64,000 nt of DNA. Source: Vigna angularis. Its lineage: Eukaryota; Streptophyta; Magnoliopsida; Fabales; Fabaceae. Within the stretch, counting starts at the first letter, position 1. Each line of letters begins with the position of its first letter. The DNA lies in contig NC_068972.1 of the NCBI RefSeq assembly GCF_016808095.1, positions 7,496,001 to 7,560,000 of the forward strand, given 5' to 3'. Position numbers and translations under genes: made by a program. Shown one piece after another: positions 51,873 to 64,000 of the stretch. Below the pieces are notes generated by a model. It saw only the letters and a list, made by a program, of their open reading frames with translations, did not search any database and was not told where the DNA came from.

Positions 51873-54343
51873 ATAAAATTTGCTAGTTGTGCAGCTGCAT
51901 GACAGTTACTGAATTAGTCCCATCAGTGGTGGGGGAAGTAATAACAGGACCAAACTAATCATCATGTCTTAAATGATAGTTCTCAGCCTAACGGTTAGTG
52001 TCAAGGGCGATCTTGTTTAATGATACGAAGAGATAGATAGAAGGAATTGAATCGGAAGGGGTAAGGAAAATTCCTTATTGCGTGAGAAACAGCAGTTACT
52101 TATTCGTAGGTGTAAAAACAGAAATATGGAGTTGGACCATGTAGTTTTAGATGAGTTTGACTTCCTGGTCTCTCTCCCCTATGCAGTGTCAATGTGTAAT
52201 AGTAGATAGCAAAGGGGATTTGCAGACGAGTATATATCTTTATTTGGAGAAAAGTCTATAGAAATTGTTAATGCGACCTGTAAAAGCGTTATAGTATGGA
52301 AAATTCTTGTGCGTGCGAAAGATAATCTCTGATGTCCGGAGATACGTGAGTATTTCAGTCTCAACTTAAGAACCCGATCCTGTTGTAAAATACCAACGAG
52401 CGCTGTTCTTGACGCGAATAATTTATTGATTTTATTGTAATTCTTTTTTGTTATCCGTAGGCCTCTTGAGAAGCGAGAGGCAAATGAGGAGAAAATATTA
52501 AATAGACCAAAGGCAATAAATATGATGCTTCCTCTTTGTCGTTGCTATCCTTGTGGTCTCGTTATCTGTATGTTGGACCACATGCTGAGATTAAATGAAA
52601 GCAAAGCTGCCACCTTAGGGAAAGACATGGAGCCTTATGTTTTTTACTGTCCCTACTTCCATAGAGCAATTGTCGTACCATTTTACAGCAAGAACATTAC
52701 TCACAATTGTCAATGTAAAAAATTAAAGTCACAGTAAAACTTTAGGACTCTGTAGTTCAGAGCTCTAACAGTAAGAGGATATACTGATAAATGATATTGG
52801 GGACACATCACTTAGTTTAAAAAGAAAATGAATCACGTGGTTGATAAAAAAGTTTTCCATTAATTATAATATTCGATATTCTTAATTTCTTTCTCTCTCT
52901 TCTATATCATTAGACTATTAATGAGAGCTGTTTATAAAATTACCTATAAATAAAAAAAATATATTATTTCAATATGATACTGAAAACAAATAAATTGAAA
53001 ATAAAAGTTGTTTAAGTAAACAACTTTCTCTAATTTATGAACATTTTTTAATTTTAAGTAATTCACATTACTGGTGTTTATATTAAAATAATATTTTTTA
53101 TTTTAAAACAACTTTTGTAAACAACTTCCAAGATGTTATATAGCCCGTGTATTGACAAAAGAAGAAAAATAAAACGAACGAAAAAGTGTTTGTAATATAA
53201 GAGGAAGCGTGACAAAGAAGAAGATATTATAATACTTTTCGAGACCCATACATTCTTGGAATAGATTTAATATAGTATATTATTGGCATTTCATTCTCCA
53301 AGTAATTGTGGCGTGTAGGTTTTTGTTTGGTCGTAACTTATTTGATTGAGATGATATCACACTTATGCACAAAAAGTATTATGGATATAAGAAAGATGGC
53401 AAGAGAAGAGTTATATTATACTAATGTAATATAAAGAAGTTAAAAATGACCTCCACCCTCCCAAAAAAATAAAATAAAAATGTAGCTCCCTAATCCAAAA
53501 ATTATTTATTTATTTGTTATAAACGATAAATTCTCAAAAAAATTAATTTACATCTAATCGAAAAAGGACCACACTTTTACATAAAATTAAAATGCCAAGC
53601 CCTGTTACTATCAACTTGTATTATTATTATTTATGTCTCTATATTACCAATGATATTATTAAATGAAAATTGTTAGCATTCAAGCAGAAGGAAAAAAAAA
53701 GGATTTGTTGAAAACTTTATTCCCGGTATTGCATCAAAGTGTGAGTAACATTGCATCGTAGAAAGTAGGGAGCAAAACTTCGTTCAAAATAAAAGGGGTA
53801 AAGGAGAAAGGCAATTTTTATTTCTCAGCACCCAAGAAGAAGGGGTTTTTTGAATTGAAAAATGAAATCAGTATTGACCACATTATTGACTGCAGGTTTA
53901 TAATCACAGCACTAATCATTTTAGAATTATAATCCCCATCATCATACTTCAGAACCCAAAAAACTTCCTAGTGATTGCGTTCCTGTCCATTTTTTCAACC
54001 TCTTTTACCACAATTTTGAGATTAGATTTTTCAGAAACAAAATCTCACAACCTTTTGCTGTGTAAAATAATAATATCAGCACCCCCTTCCCAACACCCAT
54101 GTCTGGCACCCATTCAAACTCTTCCTTATCAAAAAGCCAAACACACCTGACAATTTAACAGTCTCCTTCCCCACACACTCTCTCTCTCTCTTCCACATCA
54201 AACACAGTTTTCAAAATCTTCTTTCTTTTGCCATTCCATAATTACCCAGAGAGCCGAGAGCCGAGCCAGAAATAAATACAACACTACACCAGCAAACCCT
54301 CCCTATTTCAGTTTCCCTTCAAAATCAAACCACATTCATCACA
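51873..54343. other. Intergenic region
   Basis: The first few hundred bases are the bZIP 3' region. A 71-codon open frame at 52522-52737 has no domain features. The right end (about 54170-54343) has a CT-rich leader for the next gene. Confidence 0.4.
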
Positions 54344-56493
54344 ATGCATTTCCCCATTCTCTTTTTCCTTCTCCTACCTTCCCTCTTCAAGCTTTCACAT
54401 TCAGCCACAATTCTCGTAGACGGATCTTCAGAGTGGAAGAACCCCACAGTTTCCATCGGTGATTCCATCAGTAAGTGTCAACACCCAGATTTGGAATCTA
54501 CATAAACAATGTATAACAATCTCTACCACTAGCATCTAACATCACTCTGCCTCTTCTCTTTCTCAGTTTTCAAGCACAAACAACATTTCAACCTCTACAT
54601 TTTCAAGAACGAGAAAGCCTACAATCTCTGCAATATCACCCAAGCCACTCTTCTCACCAACCCCTACACGGTAAGACCCTTAAAGCCTCATTCTTTACTT
54701 TCAGCAGCGTTATGTTTTCCAATTTCCTTAACCAAGATAATGTTTTTCAGTGGCATCCATCACGACCCGGTTTCTTCTATTTTACCTTCCACAATGGGTC
54801 ACTCAGGGCATGCAAAGATTCTGAAAAGCTAGCCATAGAAGTTGCTTCTTCAGCAACGGTTCCAGAACCTTCTCCAGTGGCAACACCAGCTCCTTCTTCT
54901 GGTGGAGAGGTACCATCTTCCCCTTCATTTCCGTGGCCGTTTCGTCCACATCAAGCTGCTTCTTCACCTGGCCCAGCACCACAAGCACAAGCAGGTTCAC
55001 CGGTGACGGTTCCGTTAGTGCCAGATAAAGGTGGCATGCCCTTCATTAACAGCAATCCTGCGGTTCCTCTGCCTACCGGTGAAGTTGATTCTGCCACCAT
55101 ACGCCCCATACCCACCTCTGGCCATCAAGGACAGGTGCCCATACCATACTTCTCTTTCTCTCTACTAAAGCAACCCCGCATTTATTGTGCAGTGTTTCTA
55201 TTTTTGTTGTTTCTGTGTCATGCACTTTCCCTTAGTTTGCACAAACAATAAATTGTAGACCATGTGCAAGATTTTGAAAAAAGCTTCCCAGCTGCAATTT
55301 CCACCCCAATGTCTAGTTTTTGGAGTGATTGCAACCGCAGTCAGACTGCAACATTAGCAACAATAGTTATATTTATCTGCAATTTCTTCCAATATCATGA
55401 AACACGAAGAAACTGCACCCGCGAACATGATTTAAATTTTACCATAATGCTATCTGAGGTTTTAAATTACTATTGTAGTCATAATTTTATTACAAACAGT
55501 TGACAATACAGAAAACTATAGATAAATATGTAGATATAATATAACTACAATAGTGATGGGTGACTGTAAAGTAAAAAAGAAATCATTGATATTGTGACTG
55601 AAATTGTTCTGACACAGTTTTTAAAAGGATAAAATTATGGTGTCAATTTTTTCATTAGGTTGAAAGTAGATCAGCACACTAATAAATAAATAATAAATTA
55701 ATGATAAAATGATATATGTATGGTGTTAAAATATTATAAAAATATCTGTGTTAAAATATCTTTTTTTCTTTTGGTTATTTCTCGGTCCGTTTTAGTCCAA
55801 TGTTTTCATGCGAGTTTTAGTTATAGTGTCTTACGTGATGTATTTGCAACATGCAAATGAACCATAAATGTTGTGTTATGGTATAATTGATGTTATTGCT
55901 CATAAATGTGTGTATCTAAATGTGGTCATTAGCCACGAAAGTGCACACAGATAATAAATATTATGCTGTCTTTTAACTGATGTTAGTGCACCTAAATGTG
56001 TATCTATGTGTGTACCTAAATGTGGTTTATTAATTAGCTACAAAAGTGCAGATAAATCATAAATGTTATTCTGTCTTTCAATTGATGTCAGTGCACCTAA
56101 ATGTGTATCTATCTGCGTACCTAAATTTGGTGTAACAGCTACAAAAACAAAAATCATTAACGTTATGTTGTCTTTTAATTGAAGTTAATGCATTCGTATC
56201 TATGCATGTACCAAAATGTGGTATATCAGCAAGAAACATGCAACATAAATAAAAAATGTTATGTTATGTTGGTGCACCTAAATTTGTGTGTATGTGGTAC
56301 CTAATATGAATACTTATTAGGCAGAAACTTGCACATAAATGATGAATGTGGTTATTTTGACGTGAGAAGTGGGGTTGATGCATTACTGATTGGAGGTTGG
56401 ATTGTGTTGTTGTGGTGTGGGTGAGTGCAGATGATGATTGGGTCATTTGGAGTTGGCATTGCTGTGCACATCTTGGTTTTACTGCTGCTGTGA
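54344..56493 (+). CDS. Phytocyanin-like, GPI-anchored protein (early-nodulin-like)
   Basis: Four exons, 54344-54470, 54567-54670, 54751-55134 and 56431-56493, give 225 residues. Residues 1 to about 21 are a signal peptide (MHFPILFFLLLPSLFKLSHS). A phytocyanin-like domain follows to about 110, with VDGSSEWKNP, GDSIIFKHKQHFNLYIF and the cysteine pair AYNLC and SLRAC. The Cys, second His and Met/Gln copper ligands of true phytocyanins are not in their places near FYFTFHNGSLRACKDSEK, so the domain probably binds no copper. A Pro/Ser/Ala-rich region (about 112-200) suits arabinogalactan glycosylation. Exon 4 alone encodes the hydrophobic tail GVGIAVHILVLLLL, which suits a GPI signal. Expected at the plasma membrane outer face; exact role unknown. 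Confidence 0.82.
55850..56345 (+). repeat. Intronic minisatellite in the phytocyanin-like gene
   Basis: Four or five diverged copies of a unit of about 90-130 bases, anchored by TGCACCTAAATGTGTATCTA, GTACCTAAATGTGG and CATAAATGTTAT. It fills the centre of intron 3 just before the GPI-signal exon. Confidence 0.8.
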
Positions 56494-58545
56494 GATGAAG
56501 AGAAAAAGAGAGTTGGAGCGCAATTTATGCAGAGAAAGAGAACGGGAAGCCAATGGGTCTAAAGTAGCTTTAAGAGTGATGATTATACCATGTATTAAGA
56601 TGCTCTTACATTCTACTTTGGAATGGTTGCCACTTTTTGTTCCTTGGTTTAAGAAACCAATCGATTACTGCAATTGCTTTTCTCTTTTCCTTCTGATTCC
56701 CTCTTGCTTTTCATGGTGATGGTACAATATGGGGTCCTACCTTCACCACTGCATCAAACATGGCACCTTTATGGTGGGGAAACTCTGATGTCAGGCCACT
56801 TTCCAACACATACCTCACACCTCAAAATTCCATCCATCTATATATAAAATTCGAGCACTTAAGCAAGTTTTTTTCAAATTGTTTTCATATTATATTATTT
56901 ATTGATTTTGTTGAATTTTAATCAAGTTTCTTAAATATGACTATTCTAAACTTCAATCAAATTAATTTATTTAAAAAAAAAATTAAAGATGAATATTTTA
57001 TGTTTTACAATAAACTAAATAAATAATATGGTTAAAAAGATAATAAAACCATTTTGAAAACTATGAAATGTGAAACTGTTAAACAACTTGGGAGAAGGTG
57101 GGTTGAGAATTTATCTTTTGGAAAACATTAATAAATTTTTCGAATTATTATACTGTTTTTAAAGTTTTTCTTCGTAAAGTAAATGTAGTGATTTTTTAAT
57201 TAAATTAAATAATAATGGTCTTAAAACCAAGAAAGAAAATGGTCATCTATTTAATGTTTATCAAATTTCTAAAAATTATTAGACTTAACAAATGAATACT
57301 TTTTAATAATGAAAATAATAGTAACTAGAATGACCACTCTCAATGAAATTAATTACTTACATTTCCGTTGTAATTATTATTTATGTTAATGGAAGAAAAA
57401 AAAACCATGTGCAATAAAAAAATTTATTGTGTTTATCACTTTATTTATATTTATTTATTCATCTTTGCTTGTGTATTACTGTTTCGACGTCAATCATTTC
57501 AAAGAATAGGTTGATTTCGTTTTATTTGTTGTTTTAAAAAATTAAAATATCAATTTTGTTAATATATTTATTAACTAAAGTTTTGAAAAATAAAACAAAT
57601 TATATTCAATATTTATGTTTAATTATGTAGTAAAAACTAAATAGAGGTGGTTACGAGCCGTTTAAATTAGTACATGTAGAAGCCCATCTCGAAAATAGTC
57701 TCCATCTTAAACAAATTTCATCCCTCCAGTACCTGTAGACTACATGGGTAAGGTTAGAAAACACAATTTTTTTTTCATTATAATATAATTATTGACATAT
57801 TTAAGTGTTTTAACAAATAAAAAATATACTTAATCAACTTCTTAATTAAAAATAATAAATTAATTTTGAATAGAGAGTATATTCAATCTTAAAATACTAA
57901 ATAAAAACAAAATCAATGTTTTTGTTAAAAGTGTTTGATGTCATTGATAGTACAGTTGAATCTTACAGTTTTTCAGTTTTTGAATATTTATCCATTCAAA
58001 TGTAGAATATATTGTAAATAATAAAGAAATAAGAAATCAGAAATAAGAAATATATTAAAAATTATAATTTAAACTTTAAAGATAACTTTTCTATATATCA
58101 TTTGCTTTTTGTCGGGGTTTCTTCTTCTACTTTCAGCTTTTCTTTTGCACCCCAAATTTTTTTCTCCATACTAGTTACATCCTTCTAAATAAAATATTAA
58201 ATTAATTAAGTAATAAATAATTGTTATTTACCAAACAGTAATCTATCAAATTTTAAAATTCCAAATTCGATTACGCATTTTATCTCAAAATTTAATTAAA
58301 ATTATTTTCGAATTTAAAATCTGATTAAAAATTCTATCATCTAAAATGAAATATTTTTCTTTAAGTTTTATATAAGCTCATGAAAACTCCTTCCTCAAGA
58401 AGATACCGCAGTCTCTTACTAGTTTCATCCTGTACAAAATTTTTCATTAGAGATATCTAATGTTATACCAAATTTATAACAAACAAAATAAATAAAATTA
58501 ACAAAAATAAAACAAAATTACAAGCCATTCAAAATAAATTTTAAA

Positions 58546-58604
<59 letters not shown>

Positions 58605-59102
58605 ATTTTGAATTTCAAAAAAGTCTTAATTAGATTTTGAAATTGATATATTTTAAACTAAAAATTGGTTCATACCATAATAAAGAAGGCACACAACAAG
58701 TGTTTGGGAAAAATGTCCATGCTCCAGATATCAGTGGAAATGCCTTCCATGTCAACCATGGCGATCAAACAATTCAAGTTTCTGTTGGTAACAGGTTTTC
58801 TCATAAATTCTCCTCAATCGTGCATTTCATTAATTTAATATGGTCATTTTTGTTTTCTCCGCCTCGTTACTTCTTTATCATGTCCATGTTTTTTCTTGTT
58901 TTGGCTATTATAGGAATGTTTATTTTCATTATCATTCATAAAATTAAATATTCTATTTTTTGTTTAAATTTAATAATACAAAGCGTAATTTAGGTCTTTT
59001 ATATTTACGGTATTCAATTTTAGTATCTAATTTAGGCTATAACGAGATTCATAAATTCAATGACAAAAGTTTAAGCCCATACAAACAACATATAATGGAT
59101 AT
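56494..59102. other. Gene-free AT-rich region
   Basis: Begins with the 3' region of the phytocyanin-like gene. A TA tract lies at 58551-58601. Short open frames have no domains. Confidence 0.4.
58551..58601. repeat. (TA)n microsatellite
   Basis: About 51 bases of pure TA. Confidence 0.95.
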
Positions 59103-59112
59103 GGGTTATTGG

Positions 59113-60350
59113 GTGTTGCTCCCTCCACCACCACTCCTTGCTTCTTCTACCTTCCCAAACTCTCTACAAAATTTTTTTAATTACAAAAGTAGTCCTTTTT
59201 ATTTTTAACCTTATTTATTTACTTTATTATGAAATCCTAAATTTCTATCTATTTTTACTCACCTATTTTCACTTGTGCAGCCCACCTTCCATTCTCCCAA
59301 ATCTCACTTTCTCTCTTTCTAGATTCTCACCTCATCCAACTCTTATCGGATTCGTTTCTTTTCATCTCCCAACTCTTACTTCTGTTCTCCATATCCGTTT
59401 GGTTCTTGTTTGGTTTCATGGTACGGTGGTGTGGCGATGCGGGGTGTTTGCGGTGGTCATTCGGCGATGCAGTGGTTCCAAACAATAATGAATGTTTTAT
59501 GACTAACAATAATGAATATTTTATGACTAACATCTTAAAAAAATAATTTTATTGACATTGATTAAAAAATTCTAAATGACATCAATGGAAACATATATCA
59601 TTAATGTTGGTAAAAAAAATTATTGTAAAATAAATCTGGAAATTAACCACAATCAAACCACAATCAATTGTTAACATGAGAAAAATATTCATTATTGTTA
59701 GTAAAATGTGTTAAAGTGTCTGTATCTCAATTTAAAAACGATAACGGAATAAAAAAAAATGAAAAATGTATACATTTTCTAAATTTAAATGATCAAATTC
59801 CTCTCTTAAAGTTTTAGAATTTCAATATTTTAATTTTTTATTTAAATGATTATATAAAATGTTTTAACCTTTTTATAAAATTAACTATCCTCCACAATAT
59901 TTTTTCTGACACATTGCAACATATATTTTTTCCTCATGTATCAACATTTTTTCATGTGAGATTGCTTAACTCTTCGTACGTTGGTGTGGGTAAGATAAAT
60001 AATCAAAAAGTTTAAAAGATACAACAATGGAAAGAAGCATAAAAAACAGAGAGAGACAGAAGAAAATGAAACATAGAAACATGGATCCATCATTAAAATT
60101 GTTGTGCTATTTGGGTGATGAGATTGAAGAGAGAAAGAAATAACATAACTGTCAATAACAAATACTTGTTGGTTAAGCATAAACAAGACCATCACATTCA
60201 TGTAGGGGATTGAAGTGGGTAGAAGTTAAAAAGTATTAACCATAAAAATAAAATTGTACTGAAAGGTAAATCAGGAATAGGAAGGTGAAGAGAGTGATAA
60301 AACAGGAATGAGGAGGTGGAGGGAGCAAGAGTTACTGGTAGAGGGAGTAA
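59113..60350. mobile_element. Candidate inverted-repeat element with GTGTTGCTCCCTC ends
   Basis: The left end GTGTTGCTCCCTCCACC matches the inverted right end GTGTTACTCCCTCTACC at 15 of 17 bases, and similar CTTC/CCTTCC text follows inward on both sides. The flanks are ATGGGTTATT (59101-59110) and ATGGGTTCTT (60353-60362), a 10-base direct repeat with one mismatch, though two or so bases separate them from the arms. The interior has no transposase. Relative of the element at 12911-13684. Confidence 0.55.
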
Positions 60351-60362
60351 CACATGGGTTCT

Positions 60363-61018
60363 TTTACAACATTTCAGTAAACCTTCCTCAAATTTAAAAT
60401 AAAAAACTTAAAAAATAACATAGAATCTCCAAATTAAAAAGCCATATTTTTATTTTAAAGTCATAAAAATGTAAAATCCAATACAATTATAATTAATCAA
60501 AAATAAGTTTTTCTTTTAAAAAAATGTTAGAGTCAAAATAAGGAACAAAAGTCAAATGGGCTGAAAACACAAAAATTAAAACAAATTTCCAATGAGCTAA
60601 AAACAAAAAATAAAAATAAAAATAAAAATAAAGCATATATATGAGAATTGCATTCACTGTACAATAGATTTATAAACATAAGTACAAAATATGTCTCATC
60701 ATATATGGTTTGTATTATGGTTTTAGTCGTTCTTTCATGTATTTAAGCATCATGGTGATGTGTTTTTTTTCAAATTGAAAACAATAACAAAGTACTATGT
60801 TTTTTTTTACGGAATTACGTTAAAAATATTAGATAAACTAAAAGTAAAATCAATTTATAATATATAGATAAATATAAATCTTATTCTACAAAACTTTATA
60901 AAATTGAATTAAATTAAAAATTTCTCGTCCTAAAATTAATCTCCATTTGTTTCTTTTTGCTATTTTATCTTTTTTAATGTTCTTTTTCTATCGTAATTTT
61001 TTCATTAATTTCTTTTTT
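60363..61018. other. Spacer upstream of the copia fragment
   Basis: AT-rich. I looked for an LTR end and a primer-binding site next to the gag frame and found neither. Confidence 0.4.
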
Positions 61019-62302
61019 ATGAACAGCAATGACAAGGATCCTTCACAAAATCTTTCAAGTCCATACTATCTCCACCCGGGAGAAAATCCAGGGTTGGTTC
61101 TTGTCACTCCTCCTCTAAATGGCACCAACTATCACTCGTGGAGTACGGGTATGAAGCGTGCTCTTTTGTTCAAGAACAAAGTGAAATTCATCAATGGTGA
61201 TATCACTAAACCAACACAAAATGAATCCATCTTTGATGCTTGGGAACGTTGCAACATGATGGTAATCACATGGATAACAAACACTCTCACTCCACAAATA
61301 CGGCAAAGTACCATTTATATTGATAATGCACAGAAACTGTGGGAAGATTTAAGGGAGAGATTTTCAAAAGGGGATAATTTTCGTATTTATGATCTTCTCC
61401 AAGAAGTAAACTCTATCAAACAGGGAGAACGAAATATTACAGACTATTTCATAGATTTGAAAGTACTTTGGGAAGAACTTGAGTTTCTAAGGCCGATTCC
61501 CAGTTGCACGTGTAACATCAAATGTAGTTGTCATGTGAATAAGATTGACACTGATTACAGGGAATTAGAGTATGTTATGTGCTTTCTAAAGGGATTGGGA
61601 GAATTATATACAAATGTTAGGACTCAAATTCTTCTCATGGAACCTTTGCCTAACATCAACAAAGTTTTTTCGCTCATTCTTCATCAAGAAAGACAACTAA
61701 GTGGAAGTAGTTGTTCTGATGTAAAAATTCATACTGATAGCACTCATCAACAACAACGGAAGTCGCATGTTCTTGAAAATTTTCATTCCAATACATGGAA
61801 ACTTCATGGTAGAGTTAGAGGTAAAGGTAAAGGTAAAGGTAGAGCAGAGCAATGTAGATCTTTTCACAAATTGTATCACATTGCAGATGGATATTACTCA
61901 AAACATCGATATCCACTATGGATGAAACAAAAGAACAAGAACGCTATCAACGAAATTGGTGCAGAGAATAGTTTCAATCATGCTATAGAAGAAAATGATC
62001 TGAAGCATCATCAAATTGTGGTCAATCAAACTAATGATTCTCTCACTGATGAACAAATTCAACAACTTCTAAAATTTCTTCAAACATCTGAAATGAAAAT
62101 CAACCAAATCAGTGTTGCTAATGGTGAGCCATGTACACAACAAAGCAAGAAAGGTAAGATCACTACGAATTCTTGGATTATTGATATTAGACCTATTGAT
62201 CATGTTACGAATATAAAAAATATTTACATTAGACGTCATGAAATTATACATATTCATGTTAAACTACTACATAATACATATGTTATTGCCAAATATGCAT
62301 AA
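61019..62302 (+). pseudogene. Ty1/copia gag and start of protease, degenerate
   Basis: The frame from the ATG at 61019 encodes about 427 residues. Its N-terminal part has the copia gag pattern YYLHPGENPGLVLVTPPLNG followed by NYHSWSTGMKRALLFKNK, then the UBN2-type helical domain (LWEDLRERFSKGDNFRIYDL, ITDYFIDLKVLWEELE, VMCFLKGLGELYTNVRTQIL). The zinc knuckle near AEQCRSFHKLYHIADGYYSK has lost its cysteines. The protease start is present as WIIDIRPIDHVTN, with the catalytic DSGA motif destroyed. It stops soon after VKLLHNTYVIAKYA. Decayed protease-to-integrase linker text resembling CQIQNLNTLKTIG follows at about 62412-62490. No LTRs, integrase or reverse transcriptase are seen. Confidence 0.85.
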
Positions 62303-62510
62303 ACCATAAAATTTTAAAATCAAATTATCTTATGTAATGTCTTGCTTATACCATAATTTATTGCCAAAACTCGTGGAATTTTTATATTGTGGGGTTCTTT
62401 CTCACATGTAATATGCCAGATTCAGAATCTGAATACATTGAAGACAATTGGTCAAATTAGTCTCCAGAGGGCTGCACCACATCTAAGAATACATGAATCT
62501 TGATTCATAT
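62303..62510 (+). pseudogene. Decayed continuation of the copia fragment
   Basis: Frame-broken sequence. One frame around 62412-62490 reads QIQNLNTLKTIGQISLQ, like the end of a copia protease region. Confidence 0.55.
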
Positions 62511-63004
62511 GATGAGAAAGTTTGCAGATTTTGCCTAAAATATTATGTGAGGATTTGTAGTTTTTGTAAAAAAATTTGCATACGGTTAAGTATTCGTGAA
62601 TGTAAACCTTTACGTTTATGTTGTGTTTTTATTTATGGGGTATACTTATGTTAGAAGATACTATATTTTCCTATTGCAAGTATATAGAGGATTGAATAGT
62701 TCTACGATTAAAGGATTTATAATTTTGTCATTTTTGAAAAAGAAATTATGTTAAATAATAATATTTTTATTAAGTATTTATGATGCCTGAGATATCAAAA
62801 TCCGTTAAACTTACGTTGGGATTTTTTTATTTTTATTTGTGAATATTTTTGCTGGATGATTTTCAATCTCCTGCGATACCTATTATAATATTGAAATTGT
62901 GACATTTTCTTTATTTTCACTTTCAATCGGGTGAAGGCAGTAGTGACTGAAGCGGAGCTGAGAATTTTGTATGTGTAATGCTTTCACTTTTTATTTTTAT
63001 AGTT

Positions 63005-63055
<51 letters not shown>

Positions 63056-64000
63056 GGAATGAAATATATTATTTTTAAGTATAGGAACACAATGTTTTTG
63101 GTACGATTATAAGGACTAAATAATTAATTAAATTATGATAAATATGGAAAATATTTATGAAATAATAAAATGAAGGCTATTTTTAATGAATTAAAAAATA
63201 AATTTGCATCACCTAATTTATATGAGCTTTTTTTTATTTGCTTATAAATTAAATTTATTTATAAGAAAATTCGCATATAAATGTTTATAAAAAAATCAAC
63301 TGAACTGTAATTTTTGTGATTTCAGTTCTGATGTTTTACTAAATATGTAATTGATCTAATTTTTAGTTTTATATTTATACATATTTTTATTATACTCCAA
63401 TAAAAATTATTATTATTATTATAAAAATTATAATGGGGCTGTGAACACTGTTATAGTTACATTTACACGATAATGTTTAGTTTATATTAATTTTGATCAA
63501 ATTGAAAATAAAATTAAATATTATTTTATTATGCTATTTTAGTCTATGTTATTAAATGAGACTGATAAGGTGATTTAGAGTAAAAAACACTAAACTAACT
63601 CAACTATGAAGTTAATGATGTAAACGAGCATAAAAAAAAAATTAAATTTTCTAATCCTTATATTTTGCTAAAAGTTAGAGACTTTTTGCGTTCAATGCGC
63701 AGACAATAACTTTTACATAATTAATTCTTTTCATGGCACAAAATTGATAAATCTATAATGTTTAAAATGAATAATGATATAAGTCCAGTACTTACTGACG
63801 GTTTATAAAAACTCAGTAAATAGTGATGGTTTTGCAAACCTTAGTAAGTTGTCTTGGTTTTGAAAACCCCAATAGTGGTTTTGCAAAATTTCACCAAGTT
63901 GTGACAATTCTAGAAATCCTCTCACAAGTAGCTGTGGTTCTCCAATCCCACAACTAAATGAACTAGGAGTTTTTATTTGAGAGGTTTAATTAATAATTTA
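62511..64000. other. Gene-free AT-rich region to the window end
   Basis: Contains a TA tract at 63008-63050. From about 63785 short motifs such as TGGTTTTGCAAA and GTGGTTTTGCAAAA recur loosely. No gene is seen; the window may cut a further repeat. Confidence 0.4.
63008..63050. repeat. (TA)n microsatellite
   Basis: About 43 bases of TA. Confidence 0.95.

Noticed and set aside
52522..52737. 71-codon Cys-rich open frame after the bZIP gene
   Set aside because: The cysteines do not form a recognisable motif, there is no promoter or leader evidence, and chance frames of this length are expected.
55264..55503. 79-codon open frame inside the last intron of the phytocyanin-like gene
   Set aside because: Lies within a well-defined intron with no domain.
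55850..56345. CRISPR-like array
   Set aside because: The repeated units are long, diverged and contiguous, without unique spacers, and the DNA is plant nuclear. It is a minisatellite.

Overview
The window is nuclear DNA of a flowering plant. It is AT-rich, its genes are split by many introns with plant-type splice sites, and the gene set is that of a dicot. The character of the repeats makes me guess a papilionoid legume (bean or soybean relatives), but nothing in the window proves this. Exon coordinates were worked out by hand from splice signals, reading phase and family similarity. They close in frame for every intact gene reported.

Eight intact protein genes are supported. In order they are: a membrane-anchored HSP20-like protein (242-916, minus); an ASR/ABA-WDS stress protein (5797-6686, minus); ribosomal protein uS13/S18 (17370-19527, plus); a y-type chloroplast thioredoxin (21859-23859, minus); a sphingomyelin-synthase-like membrane protein resembling PHLOEM UNLOADING MODULATOR (25419-27912, minus); a 14-exon sterol glucosyltransferase of the UGT80 type (32819-42725, minus); a UPF0496/DUF677 protein (45064-46599, minus); a group A bZIP factor resembling GBF4 (49138-51872, plus); and, as a ninth locus of lower functional certainty, a phytocyanin-like GPI-anchored protein (54344-56493, plus). 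They are independent housekeeping, stress and membrane genes and form no pathway or cluster.

The gaps are rich in transposon material. Two elements (1388-2505 and 14414-15526) share long terminal inverted repeats and have 9-bp target duplications, so they look like non-autonomous Mutator-like elements with different interiors. A third (about 30099-31694) carries a decayed ABCG-transporter ATP-binding domain and looks like a Pack-MULE. There is a solo LTR with a 5-bp duplication (7846-8229), another probable LTR (about 2807-3518), a LINE remnant (24623-25070) and a broken copia gag/protease region (61019-62510). A further family with GTGTTGCTCCCTCCACC-like ends occurs at 12911-13684 and 59113-60350, and possibly at 13753-16578.

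The most unusual structures are a nest of three tandem palindromes inside a 41-bp perfect inverted repeat (13270-13382), a hairpin repeated three times in an AT-rich array with one compensatory base change (14288-16257), and an exon-containing duplication inside the first intron of the ribosomal protein gene. I found no tRNA, rRNA, CRISPR or prokaryotic feature.
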